Positions 20,943 through 32,765 of a DNA stretch of 64,000 bases are shown here, one piece after another. The DNA is taken from positions 124,001 through 188,000 of the forward strand of contig JACEVL010000079.1 in NCBI GenBank assembly GCA_020284085.1, given 5' to 3'. Each line of letters starts with the position of its first letter. Position 1 is the first letter of the stretch. Source of the DNA: Aporrectodea caliginosa (taxonomy: Eukaryota > Annelida > Clitellata > Crassiclitellata > Lumbricidae). Made by a program: the position numbers and the translations under genes. The notes under the pieces were generated by a model, which saw only the letters and a list, made by a program, of their open reading frames with translations, did no database searches and was not told where the DNA came from.

Positions 20943-21734
20943 CCACATACAAAATCGGTTGAAGCCAACAGAATATATCGACAAAAGAAATGTCTTCTTA
21001 AAGGTGTCTAAATTCATGTTTTGATTTGGTTGGCTAGTTGTTGTATAAGGACGCTATGTAATAACAAAGATTAGTAGTGTCTCCACTTTCTACAGACTTG
21101 GGACTGGCACTACTAGAGTAAGAACAATGTTATAAATTATTATTTTTATGAATTTAATTAAATAAATTTCAACGACATTTACGTCACCAAAGACCATTGA
21201 TATCGTTAGGACATTTCTTTACACTTTTCTAAAGAGTCACGACAGATTCAACTACTGAACCCGATTGGCGGCTATTATAGGCCTAGCCGATATTGCCATT
21301 TATTTAAGGTGTATAAATTGAACTTGTATTGGTGTACATGAAGAAGATAGTCGTGTTTATCTTTCAACATAATTTTAGGCTGTATTATGCCAAACTAATT
21401 TTTGCCGACATCAGCGGCACACGTTGTCAAGAGATGCTTTTAAACTCGGGATTCCAATGTTAAATTTACTAATATTGCTAATGTAAGATAAACGTCAACG
21501 ATCTTGGCCACCGTAAGATGTCGCTAAGCAGTGAATGAAGCAGCTCGAATTGCATTGCTTTAGACTTGGTTTAAACAATTTACTTTTCATATGATCCATT
21601 TTGTGTAAAAGCAGCTTGCATAAAACAGAATTAAGTTATTCATTAATGTTTATTAATTAAATCTATATTGGTCGGCTTCGCAGACCCTATATATAGGCCC
21701 CTACTAGAATTTGTTTTGCTTAGGTCGGGGTTCA

Positions 21735-21960
21735 TTACTTGGTCGCAGATCTCTTTTGTTCTGAAACACACTATGATCTGGTTATCCCCGTAGAGTACTG
21801 TTACAATGAAACATGGACACTTGCGATAGTCGGTCCCTCATTCTGGCACAGGATCCCATGCAATCTGCGACATAAGTTTTCTGTCGATGTCTCTATTTCA
21901 TATGGGATTGAAGGCCATTCTGTCAGTTTGTGGGTGGTCTTGAATAATAATAGGTCGGGA
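21735..21960 (+). pseudogene. LINE RT C-terminal fragment (tentative)
   Basis: The frame includes LAIVGPSFWHRIPCNLRHKF, matching the G.S.WN.LP..LR signature just after the RT domain of CR1/L2/Jockey-like LINEs. A (TATG)n microsatellite follows at once, as expected of a LINE 3' end. Too short for a firm family call. Confidence 0.4.
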
Positions 21961-21967
21961 TCACCTT

Positions 21968-22005
21968 TGTATGTATGTATGTTTGTATGTATGTATGTAT
22001 GTATG
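21968..22005. repeat. (TATG)n microsatellite
   Basis: About nine TATG units with one interruption. Confidence 0.9.
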
Positions 22006-22100
22006 AGCACTTGTTATAGCGCCTCTTCAAGATTTCTACTCAGAGGCGCTCCCGACTCCAGCGCGGACACTGGTGAGTTTTCACAAAGAAGCGCTATATA
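22003..22100 (+). repeat. Short interspersed element-like end
   Basis: Contains TTATAGCGCCTCTTCAAGAT and GAGGCGCTCCCGACTCCA, and ends AGCGCTATATAAATG. A diverged relative is at 35443-35520. AGCGCTATATAAA also ends the LINE copy near 29435, so this is probably a shared LINE/SINE 3' end. Confidence 0.5.
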
Positions 22101-22337
22101 AATGTACTCTTAACACATAATTATACTTACAGCTGATGTTGTCTATCGAGGCCTTGTCATAACAAAGATGATTAACATCGCCTTCCGCCTTTCTACGGGC
22201 TTGGGTCTGGCACCGCAAGTGTACAGGACCGTTGACAATGACACCATCGATAATATTTACTTCGCCAGATTGATTAAGAGTTTAACGACATCTTTTGGCA
22301 ACAAATGTCTCTGATGTCGGCAGAAATTATTTTAAAC

Positions 22338-22397
22338 ACCAAAGTGTGGATATGCAATTGGTATAATAAAGAATATACTTACTTACTTAGTCCCTTC
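22338..22397 (+). repeat. LINE 3' tail with (TTAC)n
   Basis: AGTGTGGATATGCAATTGGT then AATAAAGAATATACTTACTTACTTA. The same tail is found inverted at 33690-33745, 33820-33880 and 47965-48020. In the last case it is attached to LINE coding, which identifies the family. Confidence 0.7.
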
Positions 22398-23814
22398 TGA
22401 CAATTCGCCATAATAATTTCTTCCTCTGCAAATCTTTGAGCCTTTATCAGCTTGCCTCACGCATTTATTTCCTCCTTCATGTTCTCATAATTTTGCCTCT
22501 CAGATAATTGTTACGATGTGTAGTTAGTAGCAATTAAGCTACTCTGACATCGATAAAGCACGCAAAAACTGTTGAGGCCAACCGAATTATATTGGCAAAG
22601 ATTTGACTTATTAGGGGTGTTTAAATTAAATTTTTCATTTCGGTTGGTCGCTGCTTAATAACAAAGGTCATTCGCGTATCCACCTTTTTCTATGAATCCA
22701 ACAAACAGAGCATCAATCTCAACGATGGAAGTAGATTAGATTAGAAAATAATTCTAGTGTTTGCCAAGGAGGATTTTACGTAAGATAGGAATGTAGACTT
22801 TTATAAACAATCTTGCTGACTGTTTAGTTTAACGTAAGCTATAGGTGCTGTTTATAGACAATCAATATTTTATATGAGACCGTTTAGGACCAGTTGATTT
22901 TATATATAACCTTCTAAATCTGCAGTCAGAGAATGAAAATGTAAGATCAGGTGTTCGAGAATATGATCAACAGTTACCGACTCAAATAATGCAAATGTTG
23001 TCATTACACACCTTTAAAAGACGTTTGACCACAGCTATATATACTGATCAGCTGACAATGTCGTTATCTTTGATAGCAGCTGTAATATGCCAAAAATAAT
23101 CTTTGTCGGCGGCAACGGCCTATGTTGTCATAAGCTGCCGTTAAACTGTGGATCCATGTCGTTAACTTCGTAGCTTACGACGAAAACATTTGCCTTACAC
23201 TTTGAAAATTTAACGAAATAATTATTATAAGAATGCAAACGATGCAAATGATGCGAAGATAAATGCAGAAACACAGAATGCAAGCAGGATGAAGAAGAAT
23301 GCGAAGAGGATTGCGAGAAAGAATGCGACGAAGAAGAATGATTATTCTAAAGACATCAAAGGTTCATCGTTAATCCGTTAAACTCCGAGTTAGACATAAT
23401 AAATATCTGATCTTTGATTATGCGTGTGCCTTTCCTGCTACTTAGCCTTTTTGTTTGCAGAAGAAATCCGGAGAACTTGAGGAATACGAAAACTAACTGC
23501 AATTGTAAACTAAATTATACGCTGAGGTATGGTTGACATCAACGCCAAAGGCAATCCAAAAACGTCGCTGAAAAGCCTCCATTTAGACACCTTTTAAACG
23601 CTGTTACACTATGGTATAAATAATTGCACTAGAAGCGCTGTAAAATACATGCATTCTTGTAAATAGATGTATGTTAAAATAAAATGTGTATATAATACAT
23701 GTATATATATTACACATCTGTGCTGAATTTCTGTTTGCAAATAGCATTACATGTTATTTTAGAAAACTTAAAGAAGTACTGTTAATAACTTTGTAAACAT
23801 ATTTGAAAAGAGCT

Positions 23815-23905
23815 AAAATAGCCAAAAAAAAGAGCTGATATAGCCAAAAAAAGAGCTGATATAGCCAAAAAAGAGCTGAAATAGCCACCAAAAAAAGAAA
23901 CAAAA
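23815..23905. repeat. GAGCTGATATAGCCAAAAAA minisatellite
   Basis: Four imperfect ~20-bp units ending in an A-rich run. Confidence 0.8.
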
Positions 23906-24084
23906 GGAGAAAAAGAAAAAAAAAAAAAGATGTTAAAAAAGAATTACAATAAAAGAGCCAATGGGCCAAACATAACGGAGATACAATACTTTAATATGTA
24001 TCAAATCAAATAATATGTATCTATCAAATATTGTTAATATTGTTAATAAGATTGAGGAGAAAACAGTTATTAACATTATACGGA

Positions 24085-24275
24085 AATGAACTTAATCCGT
24101 CAGAAACTTTAAATACGTCTACATCTTATCAGAAACGGAATCAAAGCCAAGAAAAGAAAAAGAAAACTGTTGATAGAAATTATATGAAAATGAACTTAAA
24201 TCGTCAGAAACTTTAAATACGTCAGCATCTTATCAGAAACGGAATCAAAGACGAGAAAGGAGAAAGAACATTTGT
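24085..24275. repeat. ~104-bp tandem duplication
   Basis: Two copies of GAAATGAACTTAAT.CGTCAG continuing through AACTTTAAATACGTC and CTTATCAGAAACGGAATCAA. Confidence 0.8.
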
Positions 24276-24814
24276 GAGAACATTACAAGAAAATGAACGG
24301 AAATACATCAACAACTTTAAAGACGTCAACAGCCTTTGTAGCTATAGGATGTCGTTAAATATTGGATTATGTATGTATGCTGTAAAATACAAAGAGCTGT
24401 AATATGCCAAAACTAATCTTTGTCGGCGGAAACGGCCTATGTTGTCATAAGCTGCCGTTAAACTGTGGGCCTAAGCTGTAAAATACAACTCCGCCACTGT
24501 TCGTTTTCTGAGAGTGCCAGTCCCAAGCCTGGATAAAAGGAGGAGGGCGACGCTAATGGTCCCTGTTACCACACAGCTAGTCGTTAAAAAGGAAACACAC
24601 ACGCTGTAAAATACCAAAATAATTTATGTCGACGGTAACGACCTTTGTTGTCATAAGCTGTCGTTAAACTCTGGATCAGTTCTCAGCCAGTTTAATGAGT
24701 CATTATAAACTGCTCTGGTTGTCTTTGCTATACCCAGCGTCGTTAAACTGGAACTCACCTGATCTCAAGGATAAAAAAATTAAAATACAAATAAATTAAA
24801 AGAAGTAGTCGACA

Positions 24815-25085
24815 CAAGACGTCGTTAAACTCTATATCAGCAGTAATTAGATCTTTATTTATTTTGCGCCTCTTTGAGAAAACTCATCAAATTTGATTCC
24901 AACATGTGACCATACAAGATCACAAAAGAACAGAATGGTCTTCAACTGCTTTTGAAATAGAGACATAGAAGGAAAGACGAAGCTTATGTCACAGATTACA
25001 TGGAAGGCTGTTCCAGAATGATGGACCGACCACTGCAAAGCCTCCGTGTTGCCCAATGTCATCACTAGAGAACATCCATTTAGAC
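24815..25085 (+). repeat. Dispersed ~270-bp repeat, copy 1
   Basis: Shares GAACAGAATGGTCTTCAAC, ATGTCACAGATTACATGGAA and GGACCGACCACTGCAAAGCC with 37030-37290 and with the degraded copy at 39005-39280. It starts just downstream of a GTCGTTAAACTCT module end in all clear copies. Confidence 0.75.
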
Positions 25086-25430
25086 ACCTTTTAAACGGTT
25101 TAATCATAAAGTATAAATTAATTTGTTAGCGTTTTTCAATCATTTCCGTCATGGCGTCAGAAGAAATTCAGAGACATCAAACGATAAAACAGGTAATTGC
25201 AATAAATAATTATAAAGTTAATAATTCGATGAGAGTTGACATCAACGGTTAAGGCAGCCCGATAACGTCGCTGAAGAACGTCACAAATGTAGAAACCTTT
25301 AAAACGGTTTAACGTTAAAATAAAAATTATAAATAATTTTGTTAATGCTTTTCATTCAATCTATCAGATAGAGATGACGTATCATTTGCGTCATTGTCAA
25401 CGGCTCTTACAACCGCAAGATGTCGTTAAA

Positions 25431-26935
25431 CATCGAAAGTAATCCAAATACAGATACAGAAGAGAGAAAACTCAAAATAGAAATAGCAATAACAGACACA
25501 AGACGTAATTAAGGAAAAGTATTTAAAGAACACGATCATCAGCGACTCTTACAGATTGATAGACAAAATTGATGTAAGCGTTGTGTCTGTGGCAACCTTG
25601 AATATTGACTGACATGGAGCGCTTGGAAGTACTTCAGCCTCGCGCTTCGGAATGAATGTGAGGCTGCCCTCTCCATTTCAGATGATGCAATATTCTCTAA
25701 AGACTGGGACTAAACTTCTGGACAATCAACATCATACTTGCAAAACAAACATGGAATATCACTGAGCATAGTGACTGCCGAGTCTATATATTACAATGAA
25801 GGCTTATTATCAAGGTGTCTAATTTGCGGTGTTTGATTTCGTTTTGCCCAGCGATTAACAAAACATGGAATATCAATGTAGGCCTACAACCAGACGTCTT
25901 TTGGCCATCTAGAGATTTGGATGGATTTTGAGTTAACGACAACTTATGACGACAAAAGCCGTTGCCGTCGACAGAAAGTATATTGACATAATAGGCCTAC
26001 AATAATTTGCCTGTTTTCTCTAGATACAGTTGAAGTCGATTTGTCACCATCCTTGACATTACCTTACAAATGGTGACGTAAGATAATGTGATCTGCTTAA
26101 TTATGGATGTGAGGCATCCTTTTTCGGTTTTAATACCGGTAAAATAACACAATGGTGCCATTGGTTGGGCAGTTCCCCTTCCTCACAGATCTTATTATTA
26201 AACAGCGGTATAGGATATTAAGAGTGTTTTATTTAGATGTTTTACTAACTCATAAGGTATCCTATAATTTCCTTAAGATTTATTATCTTTAGTTGATCTA
26301 GCAGCATGTTTCAATTGATTTAATAATTAAATGGCCCCACTTATTTATCAGGAAGACAAGTAGATTCTTGAGGGTTATTTCAAATTACTATTTTAATATG
26401 AACTAAGAAATTGAAGTTTTCATTTTGGGCCTTGATAGTACCGTATTAGAATAAGCTGGAGCTAAGAAATTAACCTTTTGTAAGTTTGTTTCAGCTATAT
26501 ATAGTGACTAGATTTTGGACTCCTAATAGAGACAATAGTAAATTGCAATTCAACGCGCCAGCAAAATTTATATAGCAGATGAAGGTATATAATTAAAGGT
26601 GTGTATTTTGAGTTTATTTATGCACTAGTATCCGACGTTTTCGGACATCTTGTGACATCCCCAAGACCGTGGACTTCAATTGGAAACCTTTCACTTCTGT
26701 TTCCACTCTAAATTGTAGAAAAAAACCTAGAAACCTAGACTTTCCCCAGAAAAATACCTAGATAAACATAGATACGTTTTACTTTAAGGAATACATGGAA
26801 ATTAGCTCAAATTACTAATGAAACAGCGGAATTCTACACATCTACTACATAAATTAAATCGCCAGAAATCAAAAACACACACCCATGTCACAAATATCAT
26901 TGCTGCATTTATGCGTAGTTTCAATACAACGGTTA
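25431..26935. other. Spacer with one type B module
   Basis: A plus-oriented type B module lies at about 25930-25995 (GAGTTAACGACAACTTATGAC then GCCGTTGCCGTCGACAGAAA). The rest is AT-rich and shows no gene. Confidence 0.45.
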
Positions 26936-27244
26936 TCAAGATGCATCGTCACTGAAACTGACAACCTCAACTTCATTTTTAATATCGTACTTTACCAGTT
27001 TCTCGTAGTATCGTTTATGACATAGTCCTTGGTTCGCATCTTCAACGAAAGATTTCGGAGGTGTCCACATGTAACAGCAAGTACCTTGATACCTGATTGC
27101 TTCCTTTGCCATCATTTGGTTGACTACAGCGTCGTTGTAGTCTCGCAATGAAGGTTGTTTGTTTTCGCAAGATTCATTTGAGAATGAACTAAAGAGTCGG
27201 GCAATGCCAAAAGCTGACACATAAAGTTGGACAGAAGACCACAA
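26936..27244 (-). CDS. Short hypothetical ORF
   Basis: A 102-codon frame of mixed, protein-like composition (IRYQGTCCYMWTPPKSFVED, then GLCHKRYYEKLVKYDIKNEV). No domain is recognised. It may be an exon or a relic of a transposon gene; chance is also possible. No splice signals could be assigned with confidence. Confidence 0.25.
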   Translation of the reverse strand: MWSSVQLYVSAFGIARLFSSFSNESCENKQPSLRDYNDAVVNQMMAKEAIRYQGTCCYMWTPPKSFVEDANQGLCHKRYYEKLVKYDIKNEVEVVSFSDDAS

Positions 27245-27679
27245 TTATTTTGGCTTCAGTGTATGGAGTAGGAATACCCAAAAATAAATTTAACTAATAT
27301 TTTAGAGATTGGTGAATACGTAGGTTTTTTAAACACGCACACTCTTCTATGAAACACATAGATTTTTGACCAGAAAACATGGAAGCATAAGCAATTACGA
27401 GGAGACACAGATCTTGATAGAAAACAAATGGGTTAAATTACGATGGTTATTATGTAGAACGATGTATCTTATTAACTGTGTCTAATTCGAGATTATATTT
27501 CATTCGCTGTCGTTTACAGTTATCCTTTATTTACTTTATTTACTTCATTCCATTGTTTATTGTCGTCATGACAGCGATGACTCATGCTAGGATTTAACAT
27601 GCATAACATCTTTAAAACAAAGAATTTATAACGCCTAAATAACACCGTTTAAAGGTGTGAAACAGAACTGTACAATGCA
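27245..27679. other. Spacer
   Basis: AT-rich DNA up to the TTAA that borders the next element. Nothing recognisable. Confidence 0.4.
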
Positions 27680-28180
27680 TTAACCCGTTTATCGCCAACG
27701 TTGCGAAAACGCAACGCACTGTTTGAAAATTGGGAAAAAATTGAAGACACGAAAACCCACATAAATTCATTTTGTCTTACTTACTAGGCGTCTATTACGT
27801 CTGCTGGTAGCAAATATATATTCTGTGAGGGTGTCTCCTATTTTTTTGAGTAGCGCAAAATTTGTGGTTTTTCACGTCTAATTAGTGGTTTTCTTCAATG
27901 ATTTTTTTCTGTCATAAGACGTTATATTTCTAAGAAGCTATTCTGTCTCATTGGAGTACTTATGTGATTGTTTAATATTACTTGTTTATTAATAGTATGC
28001 CTCATTGTATGTTGATGCCCCATTTGCGAAATTTTGATGTTGCGTTTTTGCAACTTCGGCGGAATGCGCTATAAGTAACTTACACATTGCCACATATAGT
28101 AACTCAGATAAACTTATGTCAGTTTACGATTACTTACAACAATTTCAGTCTAGTGTGCTTCATTAACGATGGCGTACTCA

Positions 28181-28340
28181 CATGGGCGTATTTAGGGGTG
28201 ATTTTACGGGTTCAACCCCCCACCCCAAATAAGTTTCCAAAAATTATATGCTTTTACATGCAAAATACAAAAAAACAACTTTGAAACGAACCCCCGAAAT
28301 CTTAAAACCCCTCCGAATTTTTTGTATGGCTACGCCCATG
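28181..28340. mobile_element. 160-bp hAT-like MITE
   Basis: Terminal inverted repeats CATGGGCGTA and TACGCCCATG, flanked by the perfect octamer CGTACTCA (28173-28180 and 28341-28348). The interior has C-runs and no coding. It is nested in the piggyBac-like element and therefore younger. Confidence 0.9.
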
Positions 28341-28919
28341 CGTACTCAGTGCTGCCAATCTTCACTGGGCATACTTTGGACAGATGCGCAATTGCGCATA
28401 GAATTTTTCAGAGGATGGCGAGGATGAAGTTCCATAGCTTGAAGGAGGCAGAGGCGGCACCATACATATTTTGTAAAGAGGGCAATTATACAAGTAATCC
28501 GTGCAGAGGACGATATATGGCGAGCAGGGCAAATTTTCTGGCAGCTTTGCGGCAGGGCAGAGACCAGGGGAAAGGCTTTTTACCAGGGCATAGCCCCTAA
28601 TATTTTCAAAGTCTTCCAAGCAGCAGGATGCTGAAAGGTCAGACGGAAAACTGGAGCTGAACGAACGCAAGTTATGCGCCACCGGTACAGTTCGTGAGTG
28701 GCCGCTCTTCATAAGCTACATTGGCAAGGTTATCTGCAATGCATGAAAGAGTACACGGCAATGGGTTGATGAATTTGTATTATTCCGTCGCCGGGTAGCC
28801 ATTTCGCTGCTTGTTGTGAAGCCATCAGGACCAAAATGATGATTCGGCAGATGGTACCGAAGAACAAGGCCCAAAGCTTCACCGCGGAATCACATCCAAG
28901 CTGAAGCAGTTGTCCGATC

Positions 28920-29055
28920 CACGCCGCTCCTCTGATGCTGACCACATCATAGCCAAGAGCGAGGATGGTTGTCGACTGTGTTGTCGGTCGTGCCATGGCA
29001 CATCGTACTACACGTGCATCGCATGCAAAGTCGGCATACATATCTCCACGTTTAT
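28920..29055 (+). pseudogene. piggyBac transposase C-terminal Cys-rich remnant
   Basis: The frame includes GCRLCCRSCHGTSYYTCIAC then KVGIHIS. The C..C-(n)-Y.C..C spacing resembles the C-terminal cysteine-rich domain of piggyBac transposases. No catalytic region is recognisable upstream. The LINE insertion at about 29060 follows at once. Confidence 0.5.
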
Positions 29056-29059
29056 GATC

Positions 29060-29470
29060 AATCAATTGCACTGGCTTCCTCTCACAGCCCGAATTCAGTT
29101 CAAAGTTCTTGTCCTAGTCCTTAAATCCAAATTGGGCATTGCTCCTAAATATCTTAGAGATCGCATTCGCTCCCCTCTCTCTTCAGTTTCTCATCGACCT
29201 CTCCGCTCCTTGGTCAGGCATGCTCTTTTTGTTCCACGAGTTAGGAACACTATGGCCCAAACTAGATCTTCTGCCACTTTTGGGCTCTCCCTATGGAATG
29301 CCCTTCCTTCCCCTCTACGTGTTACCATTCTTTCTGGGTCTCTTCCTACAGCCTTCTCCCTCCTCAAAACCTCTTCTTCTCTAGGGGTTCTTGCACTGGG
29401 AGCACTACTGAATGGCCATTGCTGTGGGCGGCGCTATATAAATAAAAAAATACAATACAATACGATACAA
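29060..29470 (+). mobile_element. 5'-truncated CR1/L2-like LINE 3' end
   Basis: Encodes the post-RT segment LHWLPLTARIQFKVLVLVLK, then LGIAPKYLRDRI, VPRVRN and FGLSLWNALPSPLR, typical of CR1/L2/Jockey-group ORF2 ends. It finishes in GGCGCTATATAAATAAAA and an (ATACA)n-like tail. Only the last ~400 bp are present, as usual for incomplete reverse transcription. A related inverted copy is at 47965-48130. Confidence 0.8.
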
Positions 29471-29768
29471 GTGCTTTGCTGAATACCATGAAACCAAGTG
29501 ACATTGAACTTAATTCAGTTGACAGCAAGCACAAACATTTTTATTGAAATGAACACGAATACAATCGATAAACTAATAGAACATTATTGTATTAAACAAA
29601 TTCATCTTTCCTGCCGAAGTTGCGAAAACGCAACGTCCAGTAACTAAAACACCTCATTGTTCCAATAAAAATGCACTGCCAGAAGTCTATTGGCATCATA
29701 TTGATGACCTACTATCAGTAACAGCTTAATGCAGTGGCTATTTCTCATAGCGGCGGTAAACGGGTTAA

Positions 29769-31130
29769 TATTCGTTGTTTAACGACATTGAAATGACCCT
29801 TTATCATAAAATAATCTTCTAGCGCAATTACGATTATTACCACGTGATTGAGCCTGTTATTAAAGAGCAGAAACTACTTGACGAAATACGACTGTAAATT
29901 ATATTTCAACAACTTTAATGCTTTTTCTACCATATATTGTGAAGTTCCCTTCAATATTAATATTACGGTAGTATTACTATTATGCCACAGGAACGGTAAA
30001 AACTGTTGCAGTTAATTTTTGTCGATGTCAAAGCCCTTTGAGGTCGCTAAACTCTCGAGTGACGCCAACGTCCCTGTCAGTCACAAGATGTCGTTAAACA
30101 ATTGATTTTTCAACTGATATATGCGACTTAATTTAGACACCTTTTTAGGTGATTTCCCGCAAAATCATAAGAGTGCAAAGCCTTACCTGAGATTCCTATT
30201 TCTTTTTCTGTAAAAAAAGTTCCGAGGAAGTCTGGTAGTCAAGGAAACCAAAAATGAGGCAACGGCTGGTAATCAAGTTTGAGCCACAAGCTTAAGACTT
30301 CAACAGCGCTAAATAGCGTACAGACCGCATAGATCTACACACTGTGGCAGTGTTAAAATCTCCTTCAACTTTTACAGGTATTTGAACCCCGCCATCAATG
30401 CTGACATTTCAACTACTTGACCCATTATACTATTACACAAATCCAGCAGTGGCAGTGGCCAGTGTTTAGCATAATTTTTTATGGCTGCCAGGGACATTGA
30501 CGTCGCCCCTGTCCTTTGTATAGACTTGGGGCTGGCACCACGCGATAATGGCAACGACGGAATTAACTAACTGAACAAGTTCAATGAAGCCAAAAACAAC
30601 GTCGACTTTATTAACTGTGAATAATTATAACCTCGGTTGAAGAGTTTTAAGGGTGTCTAATTAGAACGTTGTTATACAGTGTTTTGCGACGTCTTTCGGT
30701 TGCCAGGCTCGATAAAGTTTACCTCACATTAATAATTTTAATAAATTAAACATCGATGGATCCAGAACTTAACGACATCTTATGGCAACAAAGTCTGTTG
30801 ACGTCGGAAGAAATTATTTTGGCATTATACTGGGGCGGCAGACAAAACTTGGCCAATAGGCGGCAGATTGTAAAGTCCGCCATTGCACTGTTTTGCCATT
30901 ACGCCATTCACTTTGCTATGAAGGCAACGTTAAGCAAACGCCAACAAAGGAGCGCAATTGAATAGAATGTTAAGTCCGCCACTGCGATATTTTCCTACGA
31001 TGTCAACCATCTATGTAACCAAGGCATCGTCAAGCAAACGTCATCAAACGTCAGCTTGTAAGAGTGCAAAAGTGCAGTGGTTACTGCGCTGAACAGTCGT
31101 CTGAGATGTCTTTAAAATATCTAGTGCTCG
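29769..31130. repeat. Mixed-orientation GTTTAACGAC modules
   Basis: Plus module start at 29775. Minus module near 30050-30105 (CAAGATGTCGTTAAAC). Plus type A fragment near 30475-30545 (ATTGACGTCGCCCCTGTCC). Plus type B at 30755-30830 (GGATCCAGAACTTAACGAC). Sequence around 30845-31080 (CAGATTGTAAAGTCCGCC) recurs near 33500-33600. No gene seen. Confidence 0.6.
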
Positions 31131-31132
31131 AG

Positions 31133-31223
31133 CATAATTCGTGTGCTTAGAGTGCAATGGTTCTATGTCCCTTGCTTTAAGCATTGGAGATAGAACCATT
31201 GCACTCTAAGCACACGAATTATG
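31133..31223. ncRNA. Perfect 34-bp stem hairpin (candidate small-RNA hairpin or MITE)
   Basis: 31133-31166 is exactly complementary to 31190-31223 with a 23-nt loop. A 34-bp uninterrupted stem is longer than most animal pre-miRNA stems, which usually have bulges, so a small foldback MITE or hairpin-siRNA source is at least as likely. No target duplication was identified. Confidence 0.45.
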
Positions 31224-32005
31224 AACAACAGCTACTGTTACACATAAAAGAAAATGCTCTCTTTAAACACCTTTAAAACGCTATACACGACGTTATATAT
31301 ATTTCGCAGCTCTACTGCGTTTATTGAAATTTTCCGTTAAGTTCGGCGTCACCGTGTTCGGAAACATTTGAAAACTGTACAACAATAATTAATTCTATTG
31401 ACGTTAACGGCCTATAACACCACAAGATAATATAAGATCGATAAGACTATTCTTTAACCAATTGCTATCGCATTATGGTGTACAGACATGGTATTAAACA
31501 TACATCATTTATTGAGCTGATCAGGACAGTCAAATGTTATAAAATTAATAATTCAATAAATGAATAAAATGTTATAAAATTAATTAACAGGATATAGCTG
31601 AACAGTAGAACTACTAAGTAAAATACGATTTCAATTTTGAACACCTTTGATAAAATATTCCCTTCCACTATATATTGTCGGCGGTGGCATCGGTTAACGT
31701 TCTGACATGTAAATTTTTTTATGATTTGATGCATAAGATGATAATAGTATGTATGCTGTCATAATGTATCAATAAAATGAAGATTAATGAAATAATCCTT
31801 TAAAACTTCAAAATAGAATTTGAATCCAATGCCATAATCATACTCGTAATTACATTCATAACGTAGGCCTATTATGCATTTGTGGCCGAAGTAATTTTTT
31901 ACTTGAAGATTTCGTGTGCGGGATAATTGCAGCAGAATAGGTCCCATTGTTTAATTTACTTCAAATCATTTTGTCACAATAATGTGTATCGTAGCCACTG
32001 TCAGA
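31224..32005. other. AT-rich spacer
   Basis: A diverged inverted LINE-tail word (CCAATTGCTATCGCATTATG, then GTGTACA) occurs at about 31460. No gene seen. Confidence 0.4.
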
Positions 32006-32220
32006 TGCATCACTTGGTGTCGTTAAAAATGAATATTAATGATATTGCAAACCTCTGTTTTGACACCTCGACGCTATGCGTTTCTTGTTTTCTTTGCACT
32101 ATATACATAACTTCGCCACTGATCGTACTCTCGCAGTGCCAGACCAAAGTCTGGATAAAGGAGGAGGGCGACGTTAATGATCTTTGTTATCACAGTGTCG
32201 TTAAACAGAAATCACTATTT
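32005..32220 (-). repeat. Inverted type A module
   Basis: CGCCACTGATCGTACTCTCG, then CAGTGCCAGACCAAAGTCTG, GGAGGAGGGCGACG and CAGTGTCGTTAAAC. It is one of the best-preserved type A copies and ends directly upstream of a SINE. Confidence 0.75.
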
Positions 32221-32234
32221 TTACATCAACTACT

Positions 32235-32482
32235 ACTACTGCACTGTATACAGTGCCCGATAGCGCATTGGATAACATCAGGCGTAGAGAGCGAGAGGTA
32301 CCGAGTTCGAGTTCCGTAGGGCGGATATGCTTTGTAGGCTGCTATTAGCGCCGTTGTATTGCAGGCTGTCTGTTCTGTTAGTAGTTAAGATTTAAATGGC
32401 ATAACTTGTAAATGTATAGCGCAGTGCGTTGTTCAGGCGCTTAATAAAGAAAAGATTATTATTATTATTATTATTATTATAT
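32235..32482 (+). mobile_element. tRNA-derived SINE, full-length-looking
   Basis: An A-box-like TAGCGCATTGGATAAC (32261) and a B-box-like GAGTTCGAGTTCC (about 32303) form an internal Pol III promoter. An unrelated body and an (ATT)n tail (32456-32482) follow. A second, partly overwritten copy is at 39668-39806, sharing GGCTGTCTGTTCTGTTAGTA. Confidence 0.75.
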
Positions 32483-32484
32483 AC

Positions 32485-32765
32485 ATTTACGAATAAGACG
32501 TCGTAAAACTGATTGTAACCAAACAGTTGGTAACTCAACACAATCATTTTCCGGTGGTGCCCGTCTGAAATCTGGATGAACGAGAAGGTGACGATAAACA
32601 TCTTTGTTCTAAAACAGTGTCGTTAAACAGCAACTGAATAACTAACTGGCTTGAACAAACTTCCCCATTACTCGTACGCTGGCAGTGCCAGTCTCTAGCC
32701 TGGAGAAAGGAGGAGGGCGACGCTAGTCATCTTTGCTATAAAACAGTGTTCCTAAACATTAAATA
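32485..32765 (-). repeat. Two inverted type A modules
   Basis: First: GACGTCGTAAAACTG at 32488, then AGAAGGTGACGATAAACATC to CAGTGTCGTTAAACAGC near 32635. Second: TACTCGTACGCTGGCAGTGC at 32668 through GGAGGAGGGCGACGCTAG. Together with 32005 they make a loose series of three type A copies around the SINE. Confidence 0.7.

Larger units (their letters stand above)
20635..22330 (+). repeat. GTTTAACGAC module field, plus orientation
   Basis: Diverged copies start near 20635, 20830, 21048, 21172, 22140 and 22265. They fall into two related types. Type A runs from TTTAACGAC through AACAAAGATGATTAGCGTCG to GGGACTGGCACTACCAGAGTA. Type B runs from GGATCCAGAGTTTAACGAC through GCCGTT.CCGTCGACA to TGGCATATTACAGCTC. 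Pairwise similarity looks moderate. No ORF spans them. Confidence 0.7.
23040..25430 (-). repeat. GTTTAACGAC module field, minus orientation
   Basis: Inverted modules end in GTCGTTAAAC-like words near 23145, 24352, 24465, 24592, 24668, 24742, 24828 and 25425. Type B is clear at 23075-23160 and 24385-24475, and type A at 24485-24600. Linked CATTTAGACACCTTTTAAAC words recur at 23580, 25077 and 25285. No gene is seen in these 2.4 kb. Confidence 0.7.
27684..29764 (+). mobile_element. piggyBac-like element, TTAA-flanked, degenerate
   Basis: Terminal inverted repeats CCCGTTTATCGCC (27684) and GGCGGTAAACGGG (ending 29764) are flanked by TTAA on both sides (27680-27683 and 29765-29768), the piggyBac target site. 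A GTTGCGAAAACGCAAC palindrome lies just inside each end (about 27700 and 29624), with a variant near 28035. A Cys-rich C-terminal transposase remnant is at 28940-29050. A hAT MITE and a LINE 3' end have inserted into it. Confidence 0.8.
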
